From Thermofilum sp. ex4484_15 (GTDB taxonomy: Archaea > Thermoproteota > Thermoprotei > Thermofilales > EX4484-15), in NCBI GenBank assembly GCA_002254595.1, contig NJEH01000008.1, positions 1-15,368 of the forward strand: DNA of 15,368 nt, read 5' to 3'. The stretch's first letter is position 1. Each line of letters opens with the position of its first letter. Shown here in pieces: positions 5,242 to 11,825 of the stretch. The notes beneath the pieces were generated by a model. The model was not told the origin of the DNA. It made no database searches and worked only from the letters and a program-made list of their open reading frames with translations. The position numbers were made by a program, and so were the translations under genes.

Positions 5242-6696
5242 ATGTCATCCCGGATACCCCTAAAGCGGGTAGGGGATTACGTATGGGAGATACCTAAGAG
5301 CTACAGAAAGGGCATGAAGGTACCGGGTAGGGTTTTTGCCGATGAAACCCTCTTGGAGAAAATGAAATCTGACCTTACCCTACAGCAGTGCGCTAACGTA
5401 GCTCACCTACCTGGAATATATAAGTACTCTATAGTACTACCGGATGGGCATCAGGGTTATGGCTTCCCTATAGGGGGAGTAGCAGCCTTTGATGCAGAGG
5501 AAGGGGTCATAAGTCCAGGAGGAGTAGGTTATGATATAAATTGCGGAGTAAGGGTTCTAAGGACGAATTTACACGAGAAGGATGTAAAGCTGTACTTAGA
5601 TAAATTAATAGCTACATTATTCCGTATGATACCTTCAGGAGTGGGATCTACTGGCAGGATATCCTTAAGCGTTAATGAATTAGATAAGGTACTGAAGGAC
5701 GGCGTAGAATGGGCTATAGCTAACGGTTACGGTTGGGATGAAGATCAGGAGTTTATAGAGGAAAGGGGGGTTATGGATGCGGCCGATCCCGATAAAGTTT
5801 CAAACGCGGCCAAAAGTAGGGGTAGGAACCAATTAGGTACCCTAGGTAGCGGTAACCACTTCTTAGAAGTACAGGTAGTTGATGAAATATACGATCCTAG
5901 GGTAGCTAAGGAATTGGGTATACATGAAAAAGGGCAGATAACGGTTATGATTCATACCGGTAGTAGGGGATTAGGACATCAAGTCTGTAGTGATTATTTG
6001 AAGGTAATGGAGAGAGCAGTACGTAGGTACGGGATAGAATTACCTGATAGGGAGCTAGCCGCAGTACCCGTTACTAGTAGGGAGGCGGAGGATTACTTTT
6101 CTGCTATGGCGGCAGCAGCTAACTTCGCATGGACTAATAGGCAAATCATAATGCATTGGACGAGAAAAGCTTTCGAAAAAGTATTTAATAGGAGTGCAGA
6201 GGACTTAGAGATGGAACTGATATACGATGTAGCACATAATATAGCTAAATTAGAGACGCATAAGGTAGACGGGGGTTACAGGAAGGTTTACGTACATAGG
6301 AAGGGAGCTACTAGGGCCTTCCCACCCGGTCATCCTCAGGTACCCACTAAGTACCGTAGTTTAGGTCAACCCGTACTAATACCTGGATCTATGGGTACTG
6401 CATCCTATATACTTATAGGCTCACCTAGGGCTATGGAGTTAACTTTCGGCTCTACGGCCCATGGAGCGGGGAGGTTATTAAGTAGGGCTCAAGCTACTAG
6501 GACGTATAGAGCTACTAAAGTGGAGGACGAACTTAAAAGGAGGGGGATTTTGATAGCTGCTGCTAGCAGGAGAGTTATCGCTGAAGAGGCTCCAGGGGCT
6601 TACAAGGACGTAGATAGGGTAGTAGAGGTAAGCCATAGGGTAGGTATCGCTAGGAAGGTGGTAAGGTTAAGGCCTATAGCTGTAACTAAAGGTTAA
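5242..6696 (+). CDS. rtcB: RtcB, GTP-dependent tRNA-splicing RNA ligase
   Basis: RtcB joins tRNA exons, ending in 2',3'-cyclic phosphate and 5'-OH, after intron removal, using GTP and Mn2+. The 484 residues match the archaeal length with no intein. Metal and catalytic residues are all present: GYDINCG with D98 and C101, SGNHF with N205 and H206, MIHTG with H238, DVAHN with H332, and STAHGAGR with H407, the guanylylated histidine. PDGHQGYGFPIGGVAA (68-82) and LIPGSMGTASYIL (379-391) are family signatures. GAGGTGA at 5228-5234 precedes the ATG by seven bases. Archease lies immediately upstream, the expected partnership, but the two genes are separated by a tRNA on the opposite strand and rtcB has its own TATA-like element inside an inverted repeat. 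It converges with the next gene 19 nt away. Very secure. Confidence 0.97.
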   Translation: MSSRIPLKRVGDYVWEIPKSYRKGMKVPGRVFADETLLEKMKSDLTLQQCANVAHLPGIYKYSIVLPDGHQGYGFPIGGVAAFDAEEGVISPGGVGYDINCGVRVLRTNLHEKDVKLYLDKLIATLFRMIPSGVGSTGRISLSVNELDKVLKDGVEWAIANGYGWDEDQEFIEERGVMDAADPDKVSNAAKSRGRNQLGTLGSGNHFLEVQVVDEIYDPRVAKELGIHEKGQITVMIHTGSRGLGHQVCSDYLKVMERAVRRYGIELPDRELAAVPVTSREAEDYFSAMAAAANFAWTNRQIIMHWTRKAFEKVFNRSAEDLEMELIYDVAHNIAKLETHKVDGGYRKVYVHRKGATRAFPPGHPQVPTKYRSLGQPVLIPGSMGTASYILIGSPRAMELTFGSTAHGAGRLLSRAQATRTYRATKVEDELKRRGILIAAASRRVIAEEAPGAYKDVDRVVEVSHRVGIARKVVRLRPIAVTKG

Positions 6697-6715
6697 GCCC
6701 CTTCAAACGAACTCC

Positions 6716-7843
6716 TTAAGAGGGGATACCGGCTTTTACCCATAAAGCCGTTAAAGCGTTAGAGGCCCCTCCTCTTAGTAGCGGGTAAGTGCACTCGGAG
6801 AATAGGAACTGGGTTAAACCCTCATCTAGCGTAATGTCGTTATATAACATGGATTCGAAGTAACCGATGGCTTCCTCTAAGGGTGCTGTTGAAATCAATT
6901 GAACACCTAATAATCGCCTCGCCTCCCTATCCCCTATTAACTTTAAATACGCTTCATTACCACGTAATTCGTCGCATCTAATTCTAGTACTCATTAAGCC
7001 TCTTAGGTTTGCAACTTCGCTCGCCTTGAGGCCTATACTTAATGCCCTTATGTTACTTAACCGGAAGAAGATCCTCCTTACGTAACCCTTAACCTTTAGC
7101 TCTAAACCTCCTAATCTAATTCCAGCTATTAAAGCTCTTCTATAACCCAGCCCTAGATCCTCTAAAATTTCCTCTCTCCCGGTTAGTAAATCCTTTTCCG
7201 TTTTTAGTTCTCCGAAGTCTATCCTCTTTACTCCCTTGCTGGGAGGTAATTTAAAATCGGGGACGTTCCTCCTTAACTTTAACGAGGCTTTAGGGCCATT
7301 AAGCGATATCCCCTCTTCCTTAAGGAGCTTCGTAACGTACGCTAACATATCGTTATCAAAATATTTCGTTATATTTCTCAACCTTAAGGAAGTGACCTTC
7401 ACTCCAAGATCTATTAATCCCTGAGCTAATAAAGTAACTTCAGGCAAGTACCCTTCTAGTCCTACCTCCCTTACTTCCGTTATTTCCTCCTTAAACTTAA
7501 GTAGGTCATCGATTTTATCCAGTCTGTACTCGTTAACCCTGTCGTCTCTAACCCACGTAAGTACTCTAATCCAAGTTTTCTCTAAACCCACTTTATCGAA
7601 ATTAAATTTATGTAAATACTCCCTACCTACCCTCACTCTTAAAGCTACCTCCATAAGATCCTTACCTCCTAAGGTTAATGAGGAGGTACTTATTCTATCG
7701 GCTAAGAAAGCCGGTAAGGAATCGTAGATTATACCATCACCATGGAGGATTAGCAATATTTTAGAACGCGGAGACACTCTTCTAGCCCAAACGGCAGCTA
7801 TGTACGATGAAGCTGTTACCCCTATTATACCTATGCTTTCCAT
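6716..7843 (-). CDS. Degenerate FAD/NAD disulfide-reductase-fold protein, probably non-catalytic
   Basis: The 375 residues follow the layout of NADH oxidase/CoA-disulfide reductase enzymes. There is an N-terminal strand SIGIIG and helix, a segment IIYDSLPAF (39-47) at the place of the active-site P-C-G-L-P, a mid-domain region GVKVTSLRLRNITKYFDNDM (147-166) that matches the NAD-domain pattern of a VTvv strand followed by fDxdm, and a C-terminal YLKLIGDREARRLLGVQLI (299-317) like the dimerisation domain. However, the GxGxxG dinucleotide loop reads GVTASS, the redox cysteine is replaced by D41, the second nucleotide loop is lost, and the protein is about 70 residues short. I infer a structural or regulatory descendant with no FAD chemistry. 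It has no ribosome binding site and a TATA-like TTATTAAC near 7865-7872, suggesting a nearly leaderless transcript. Function unknown. Confidence 0.7.
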   Translation of the reverse strand: MESIGIIGVTASSYIAAVWARRVSPRSKILLILHGDGIIYDSLPAFLADRISTSSLTLGGKDLMEVALRVRVGREYLHKFNFDKVGLEKTWIRVLTWVRDDRVNEYRLDKIDDLLKFKEEITEVREVGLEGYLPEVTLLAQGLIDLGVKVTSLRLRNITKYFDNDMLAYVTKLLKEEGISLNGPKASLKLRRNVPDFKLPPSKGVKRIDFGELKTEKDLLTGREEILEDLGLGYRRALIAGIRLGGLELKVKGYVRRIFFRLSNIRALSIGLKASEVANLRGLMSTRIRCDELRGNEAYLKLIGDREARRLLGVQLISTAPLEEAIGYFESMLYNDITLDEGLTQFLFSECTYPLLRGGASNALTALWVKAGIPS

Positions 7844-7864
7844 ATTTTTACTAAGCCTGAATAA

Positions 7865-7872
7865 GTTAATAA
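7865..7872. promoter_or_regulatory. A/T element that could serve as TATA box in both directions
   Basis: GTTAATAA on plus, TTATTAAC on minus. It is about 25 nt upstream of the ATG at 7843 on the minus strand. On the plus strand it is about 25 nt before 7893, just ahead of the C box of the candidate small RNA. Confidence 0.4.
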
Positions 7873-7887
7873 GGGATATTCTAGTTG

Positions 7888-7960
7888 AAGGTCATCGATG
7901 ATGAAAAGCGGGCTTAGCGAATGAGTGAAGAAGCCCGCATAAGCTGATAACAGCGACCTT
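7888..7960 (+). ncRNA. Candidate C/D-box guide RNA or K-turn hairpin RNA
   Basis: A C box ATGATGA (7898-7904) and a D box CTGA (7944-7947) lie 39 nt apart, as in archaeal C/D sRNAs of about 60 nt. A weak internal pair, CGAA (7918-7921) and TGAGTGA (7922-7928), could be D' and C'. Guide segments would be 7905-7917 and 7929-7943. Unusually, these are complementary: GCGGGCTT (7908-7915) pairs with AAGCCCGC (7931-7938). An outer helix AAGGTC (7888-7893) with GACCTT (7955-7960) also forms, so the element can be drawn as one hairpin with a C/D K-turn, the binding site of L7Ae. It sits between two divergent genes with a TATA-like element 25 nt ahead. A protein-binding leader or chance palindrome are alternatives. 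Confidence 0.5.
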
Positions 7961-7971
7961 ATTAATTACCT

Positions 7972-7979
7972 TTTAAGCA
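7972..7979 (+). promoter_or_regulatory. TATA box for the GTPase-ECF operon
   Basis: TTTTAAGC lies about 24 nt before ATG 7996, the spacing of a leaderless archaeal transcript. No GGTGA-type site precedes the gene, in agreement. Confidence 0.5.
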
Positions 7980-7995
7980 CGTTATATTAGTGGAT

Positions 7996-9204
7996 ATGTA
8001 CCAACTAGGCTTAGTAGGCAAACCCAATACCGGTAAAACTACGTTCTTCTCAGCTGCTACTTTAGTTGACGCTAAAATAGCTCCCTATCCTTTCACTACG
8101 ATAGAACCCAATAAGGGAGTAGGCTACGTAAGGGTGAAGTGTGTATGTCGGGAATTCGAGGTAAGGGATAACCCTAGGAACTCTATATGTATAAAGGGTG
8201 AGAGGTTCGTACCAGTAGAGGTAATAGACGTTGCGGGATTAGTACCGGATGCTTGGATGGGCAGGGGATTAGGTAATAAGTTCTTAGATGAGTTAAGAAG
8301 GGCTAATGTACTTGTCCACGTAATAGATGCCAGCGGTAGTACCGATAGCGAAGGTAAGCCCGTAAGGCCTAATACGCACGACCCCCTAGAGGACGTAAAG
8401 TTTTTAGAGAGGGAAGTGGACATCTGGATGTACCAGATAATTAAAAAGGATTGGGATAAACTTTCGCGTAGCGTAGAGAGCGGTAGGCTAAGCTTAGTTA
8501 AAGTATTAGCTGAGAGGTTAAGCGGTTTAGGAATTAGCGAATCTCATGTAATGAAGGCTTTAGAGGAGAGCGGATTAGGAGGAAGAAAACCCAGTCTATG
8601 GAGCGGGGAGGATTTACTGACATTTACCTCCTATGTGAGGAGGATTTCTAAACCGATGATAATAGCAGCGAATAAGGCCGATAGAGACGAAGCCGTAGAC
8701 AACATAAAGAGGCTTAAGAGGGAGCTAAAGGACGAGTATTACGTTATACCTACTAGTGCCGAGGCCGAATTAGCTTTAAGGAGGGCGGGGGCAACTGGCA
8801 TAATAGAATACTTACCTGGCGATGGCACCTTTAAGGTTTTAAAGGAGGAGAAGTTAAGTAAAGCCCAACTTAGAGCGTTAGAGTATATAGAGGAGAAGGT
8901 CTTAAAGAGGTGGGGTTCAACGGGAGTACAAGAGGTAATTAACGTAGCCTTCCTTAAGTTATTAAGAATGATAGTAGTATTCCCGGTAAGCGATGAAAAT
9001 TCCCTTACCGACCACGAAGGTAGAGTACTACCTGATGCTTTTTTAGTGCCTCACGGTACTACAGTAAGGGATTTCGCTTACCTTATCCATACCGAAATAG
9101 GGGAGAAGTTCATGTATGCTATAGACGTAAGGAGTAAGAGGAGATTACCTGCTAACTATTTACTTCAACATAGGGACGTTATAAAAATAGTGGTTAGGAG
9201 ATGA
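7996..9204 (+). CDS. YchF/Obg-family GTPase with C-terminal TGS domain
   Basis: This is a 402-residue P-loop GTPase/ATPase of the translation-associated Obg-YchF group. G1 is GKPNTGKT (8-15), G3 is DVAG (78-81) within VEVIDVAGLVPDAWMGRGLG, and G4 is NKAD (226-229). A coiled-coil insertion lies at about 130-195, and a TGS domain at about 320-402 ends with HRDVIKIVVRR. The family usually has GKPNVGKST, and T12 and T15 here are mild changes. C49, C51 and C65 around NPRN recall a cysteine motif of archaeal members. I start at ATG 7996, giving the family-like MYQLGLVGKPN, and the TATA spacing supports it; a GTG at 7990 would add two residues. The stop overlaps the start of the first ECF ATPase by ATGA, so these genes are translationally coupled. 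Its substrate in the cell is probably ribosome-linked. Confidence 0.92.
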   Translation: MYQLGLVGKPNTGKTTFFSAATLVDAKIAPYPFTTIEPNKGVGYVRVKCVCREFEVRDNPRNSICIKGERFVPVEVIDVAGLVPDAWMGRGLGNKFLDELRRANVLVHVIDASGSTDSEGKPVRPNTHDPLEDVKFLEREVDIWMYQIIKKDWDKLSRSVESGRLSLVKVLAERLSGLGISESHVMKALEESGLGGRKPSLWSGEDLLTFTSYVRRISKPMIIAANKADRDEAVDNIKRLKRELKDEYYVIPTSAEAELALRRAGATGIIEYLPGDGTFKVLKEEKLSKAQLRALEYIEEKVLKRWGSTGVQEVINVAFLKLLRMIVVFPVSDENSLTDHEGRVLPDAFLVPHGTTVRDFAYLIHTEIGEKFMYAIDVRSKRRLPANYLLQHRDVIKIVVRR

Positions 9205-10088
9205 GAACGGTACTTAAGAGTAATTACGCTATAGAGGTAATTAACTTAAGCTTTAAGTATGAAGGAACGGAGGAATATGCGTTAAATAATGTAAATCTAA
9301 GAATTAAGGAAGGCGAATATGTTGTAATTACGGGTCCTTCTGGAAGCGGTAAAAGCACCCTATGTAGGACTCTAAATGGTTTAATACCTCACTTTTATAG
9401 GGGTCATATGGAAGGCGATATAAGGATCTTCGGAATAAGTACTCGTGCGAAGCGTACCCATGAATTAGCAAGATTAGTAGGCATGGTATTTCAAGAGTCC
9501 GAGAATCAATTATTCCTTTCAAGTGTGGAGAGGGAGATAGCTTTCGGTTTAGAAAACTTAGGCTTACCTAGGGATTACATACGTAAAAGGGTAAAGTGGG
9601 CTTTAAGGAATTTTAAATTAGAGGGGCTTAAGGATAAAGCTCCTTATGAGCTTTCAGGTGGTCAACAGCAAAAAGTAGCCATAGCTTCTGTAATGGCTAT
9701 GTCCCCTAGGATATTAGTATTAGATGAACCTACCTCTAATCTAGATCCCTTAAGTGCTTTTGAGATAATTGCCTTGATACACCAAGTAAATAAGGCTATG
9801 GGAGTGACGGTGATTTTAGTTGAACATAGGTTAGAGCTGGCCCTAAAATACGCTACTAGATTAATTTTAATGAAGGAAGGTAGGGTAATAACCGACGGAG
9901 ATCCTAGGGAGGTAATAACGAGCAAGGAAGCTAGAAGTTTAGGTATAGGTATACCTAAGGTGGTAGAAGTATATAAGAGGTTAAAGGAGGAGGGGATAGA
10001 ATTACCTCGCATACCCTTAAGTAGCGAGGAGCTCGCCTTAGGAGTTAGGGGGTGCTTAGCGACATATGGCAGTAGCTATCGAGGTTAA
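9201..10088 (+). CDS. ecfA1: ECF transporter ATPase subunit (A1)
   Basis: This 295-residue ABC ATPase powers an energy-coupling-factor vitamin or metal importer at the inner face of the membrane. Walker A is GPSGSGKS (45-52), the Q-loop glutamine is Q98 in VFQESENQLF, the signature is LSGGQQQKVAIA (151-162), Walker B and the D-loop are ILVLDEPTSNLD (171-182), and the switch histidine is H209. FQ-x(4)-QLF and AFGLEN are typical of ECF rather than other ABC ATPases. It begins inside the GTPase stop codon (ATGA) and its last 23 nt overlap the second ATPase gene, so all four genes form one operon. The tail after 225 is a usual ECF C-terminal extension. Substrate specificity is set by an S component not present here. 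Confidence 0.93.
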   Translation: MRTVLKSNYAIEVINLSFKYEGTEEYALNNVNLRIKEGEYVVITGPSGSGKSTLCRTLNGLIPHFYRGHMEGDIRIFGISTRAKRTHELARLVGMVFQESENQLFLSSVEREIAFGLENLGLPRDYIRKRVKWALRNFKLEGLKDKAPYELSGGQQQKVAIASVMAMSPRILVLDEPTSNLDPLSAFEIIALIHQVNKAMGVTVILVEHRLELALKYATRLILMKEGRVITDGDPREVITSKEARSLGIGIPKVVEVYKRLKEEGIELPRIPLSSEELALGVRGCLATYGSSYRG

Positions 10089-10902
10089 TGACCTATACTT
10101 TTACTATGAACGGGGAAAGTACGTGCTAAAGGGGATAAACCTTACTGTAAGAGATGGTGAAATGGTAGCTATCATGGGTAATAATGGTGCCGGGAAGACC
10201 ACTTTAATTAAGCATTTTAATGGCCTGCTTAAGCCAATACGTGGTAGCGTTAAAGTAAAGGGAAGGGACACTAAAGGCTTAAGCGTTGCTGAGTTAGCTA
10301 GAACGGTGGGATTAGTCTTCCAGAATCCCGATCACCAACTTTTCGCTGAAACCGTAGAGGAAGAACTAGCCTTCGCTTTAAGGAACTTCGGTTACCCTGA
10401 GGATATAGTTAAACGGAGGGTAGAATGGGCGCTAACGTTAATGGATTTAAGGAAGTATAGGCATAGATCTCCTCTTTCCTTAAGTGGCGGTGAGAGGAAA
10501 AGGGTAGCCATAGCTTCCGTGCTCTGTTATGACCCGGAAATAATAATCTTCGATGAGCCTACCATAGGGCAGGATTACTATCAAAAGCAGAAGATAGCTC
10601 AATTATTAAGGATGCTATCAAGGCAAGGTAAGACGGTAATAGTAGTTACTCACGACGTGGAATTTGTAGCTGAGAATTTCGAAAGGGTAATAGTCATGGC
10701 TGACGGTAAGATAGTAGCTGATGGTAACGTGAGGGAGGTCCTAACGGACCCCGAAGTAATATCTAAGAGCAATCTATTACCCCCTCAAGTAACGCATTGT
10801 GCTTGGTTATTAAAGGACGTAGGTATATCACCTAAGCTTATAAAGGTAAGTGAATTAGTGAAGGAGATAACGAGGTTATTTCATGAGCATAAGGGTATTT
10901 GA
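10066..10902 (+). CDS. ecfA2: ECF transporter ATPase subunit (A2)
   Basis: This is the second ABC ATPase of the ECF module, 278 residues, expected to form a heterodimer with the preceding one. Walker A is GNNGAGKT (38-45), the Q-loop is Q86 in LVFQNPDHQLF, the signature is LSGGERKRVAIA (139-150), Walker B is IIIFDEPTIGQD (159-170), and the switch histidine is H196. All catalytic parts are intact. The DEPT-I-GQD ending and LLPPQVT near the C-terminus are ECF hallmarks. The ATG at 10066 is preceded by a GGGGGTG stretch inside the upstream gene. The end overlaps ecfT by 20 nt. The two ATPases differ enough to indicate old duplication. Confidence 0.93.
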   Translation: MAVAIEVNDLYFYYERGKYVLKGINLTVRDGEMVAIMGNNGAGKTTLIKHFNGLLKPIRGSVKVKGRDTKGLSVAELARTVGLVFQNPDHQLFAETVEEELAFALRNFGYPEDIVKRRVEWALTLMDLRKYRHRSPLSLSGGERKRVAIASVLCYDPEIIIFDEPTIGQDYYQKQKIAQLLRMLSRQGKTVIVVTHDVEFVAENFERVIVMADGKIVADGNVREVLTDPEVISKSNLLPPQVTHCAWLLKDVGISPKLIKVSELVKEITRLFHEHKGI

Positions 10903-11668
10903 AGGCTTTAAATTTAAGCCCAAGGGTACTTACTTCTATAAATTAGATCCTAGGGTTAAAATGAGCTTCTTAATCGTATATTCAATCCTTACTTTATACT
11001 TTTCTACTGTAGTACCCCTCTCGATATTATTCCTATTTTCGGTCGTGATAGTTGTATCTAATAGAGTAGCTAAGGAATGGGGGAGGACTTTAAGAGCGGT
11101 AGCTCTACTTTCCCTTGTAATATTCTCCTTTAATTTATTATTTGGGGCTAAAGGGAATAAGTTAAATTACGCTAGTTCCATGACTTTAAGGTTCCTAACC
11201 TTGACTAGTTTCTTCTCTATCTTCTTCTTAACTACTACTCCAGAGGAATTATCGGAGGCTTTGCTTTTAATAGGGATCCCCTACGAATATACGTTTATGT
11301 TTATGATGGCTATGAGGTTCATACCTACGTTAGCTAGGGATTTCCAGACCATAATAGATGCTCAGAGGAGTAGGGGACTTGAACTAGAGAAGGGTAACTT
11401 CGTTCAAAGAGCTAGGAAATTATTACCTTTACTAATCCCCCTAATAGTGCTTGAGATAAGAAGGAGCGTATTAATAGCGGAGGCCTTAGAGGCTAGGGGT
11501 TTTGGTACATCGGCTAAGAGGAGTACCTTAAAGGAGTACAGGCTTAGTAAAGTCGACCTATACTTATTATTCCTCACGATTACTTTCGCTACATCGTTAA
11601 TCTTAAGCAGTAAATTACCTCCTTACTCTGAAATCATGAATTATAGATTGCCGGAATTAGTACCGTAA
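10883..11668 (+). CDS. ecfT: ECF transporter transmembrane T protein
   Basis: This 261-residue membrane protein couples the ATPase pair to a substrate-binding S subunit. Hydrophobic segments lie at about 28-58, 70-88, 103-118, 135-150, 180-192 and 226-241, and the large cytosolic stretch between holds the two coupling-helix motifs AQRSRG (160-165) and EARGFG (203-208), variants of the A-R-G pairs that fit the grooves of the two ATPases. KLDPRVKM near the N-terminus is also family-typical. The start overlaps ecfA2. No gene of S-component type (small, six helices) follows: a short gap and then a tRNA come next, so the S subunit must be encoded elsewhere, as in group II ECF systems that share one module among several S proteins. 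Confidence 0.93.
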   Translation: MSIRVFEGFKFKPKGTYFYKLDPRVKMSFLIVYSILTLYFSTVVPLSILFLFSVVIVVSNRVAKEWGRTLRAVALLSLVIFSFNLLFGAKGNKLNYASSMTLRFLTLTSFFSIFFLTTTPEELSEALLLIGIPYEYTFMFMMAMRFIPTLARDFQTIIDAQRSRGLELEKGNFVQRARKLLPLLIPLIVLEIRRSVLIAEALEARGFGTSAKRSTLKEYRLSKVDLYLLFLTITFATSLILSSKLPPYSEIMNYRLPELVP

Positions 11669-11696
11669 CATAGTCTTTTCAGGCTAAATACGTAAG

Positions 11697-11704
11697 CTTT
11701 ATAG
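11697..11704 (+). promoter_or_regulatory. TATA box for tRNA-Gln
   Basis: CTTTATAG lies centred about 32 nt ahead of the mature tRNA 5' end at 11733, so the primary transcript would have a leader of a few bases for RNase P to remove. Confidence 0.45.
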
Positions 11705-11732
11705 CCTTTACCCATAAATATTAAAGTGCATT

Positions 11733-11809
11733 AGCCCGGTGGTGTAGCGGTCAAGCATGGCGGGCTTTGGACCCGCTGATCCGGGGTTCGAATCCCCGCC
11801 GGGCTACCA
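11733..11809 (+). tRNA. tRNA-Gln (anticodon TTG), CCA encoded
   Basis: The acceptor AGCCCGG pairs with CCGGGCT. The anticodon stem GCGGG/CCCGC (11760-11764 and 11772-11776) encloses CTTTGGA, so the anticodon is TTG at 11767-11769. The T arm is CGGGG-TTCGAAT-CCCCG, then discriminator A and encoded CCA. No intron is seen. It lies 64 nt after ecfT and converges with the membrane-protein gene 16 nt beyond. Confidence 0.96.
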
Positions 11810-11825
11810 ATTCTCCTCATCCCTC

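Noticed and set aside
5242..6696. Intein or intron within rtcB
   Set aside because: Archaeal rtcB genes can carry inteins, but all motifs occur at normal spacing in a 484-residue frame.
7905..7917. tRNA-Arg anticodon stem as target of the first guide
   Set aside because: The predicted target CTAAGCCCGC differs from the tRNA (CTAAGCCGC) by one base in length, so pairing is interrupted.
7905..7938. The 8-bp hairpin as an intrinsic terminator
   Set aside because: No T-run follows it on either strand, and the flanking genes diverge, so there is no transcript that would need ending here.
7990..7998. GTG at 7990 as start of the GTPase
   Set aside because: ATG 7996 gives the usual family N-terminus and fits the TATA spacing for a leaderless message; the difference is only two residues.
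8124..8423. 99-codon open frame on the minus strand
   Set aside because: It is antisense to the GTPase region whose motifs are certain.
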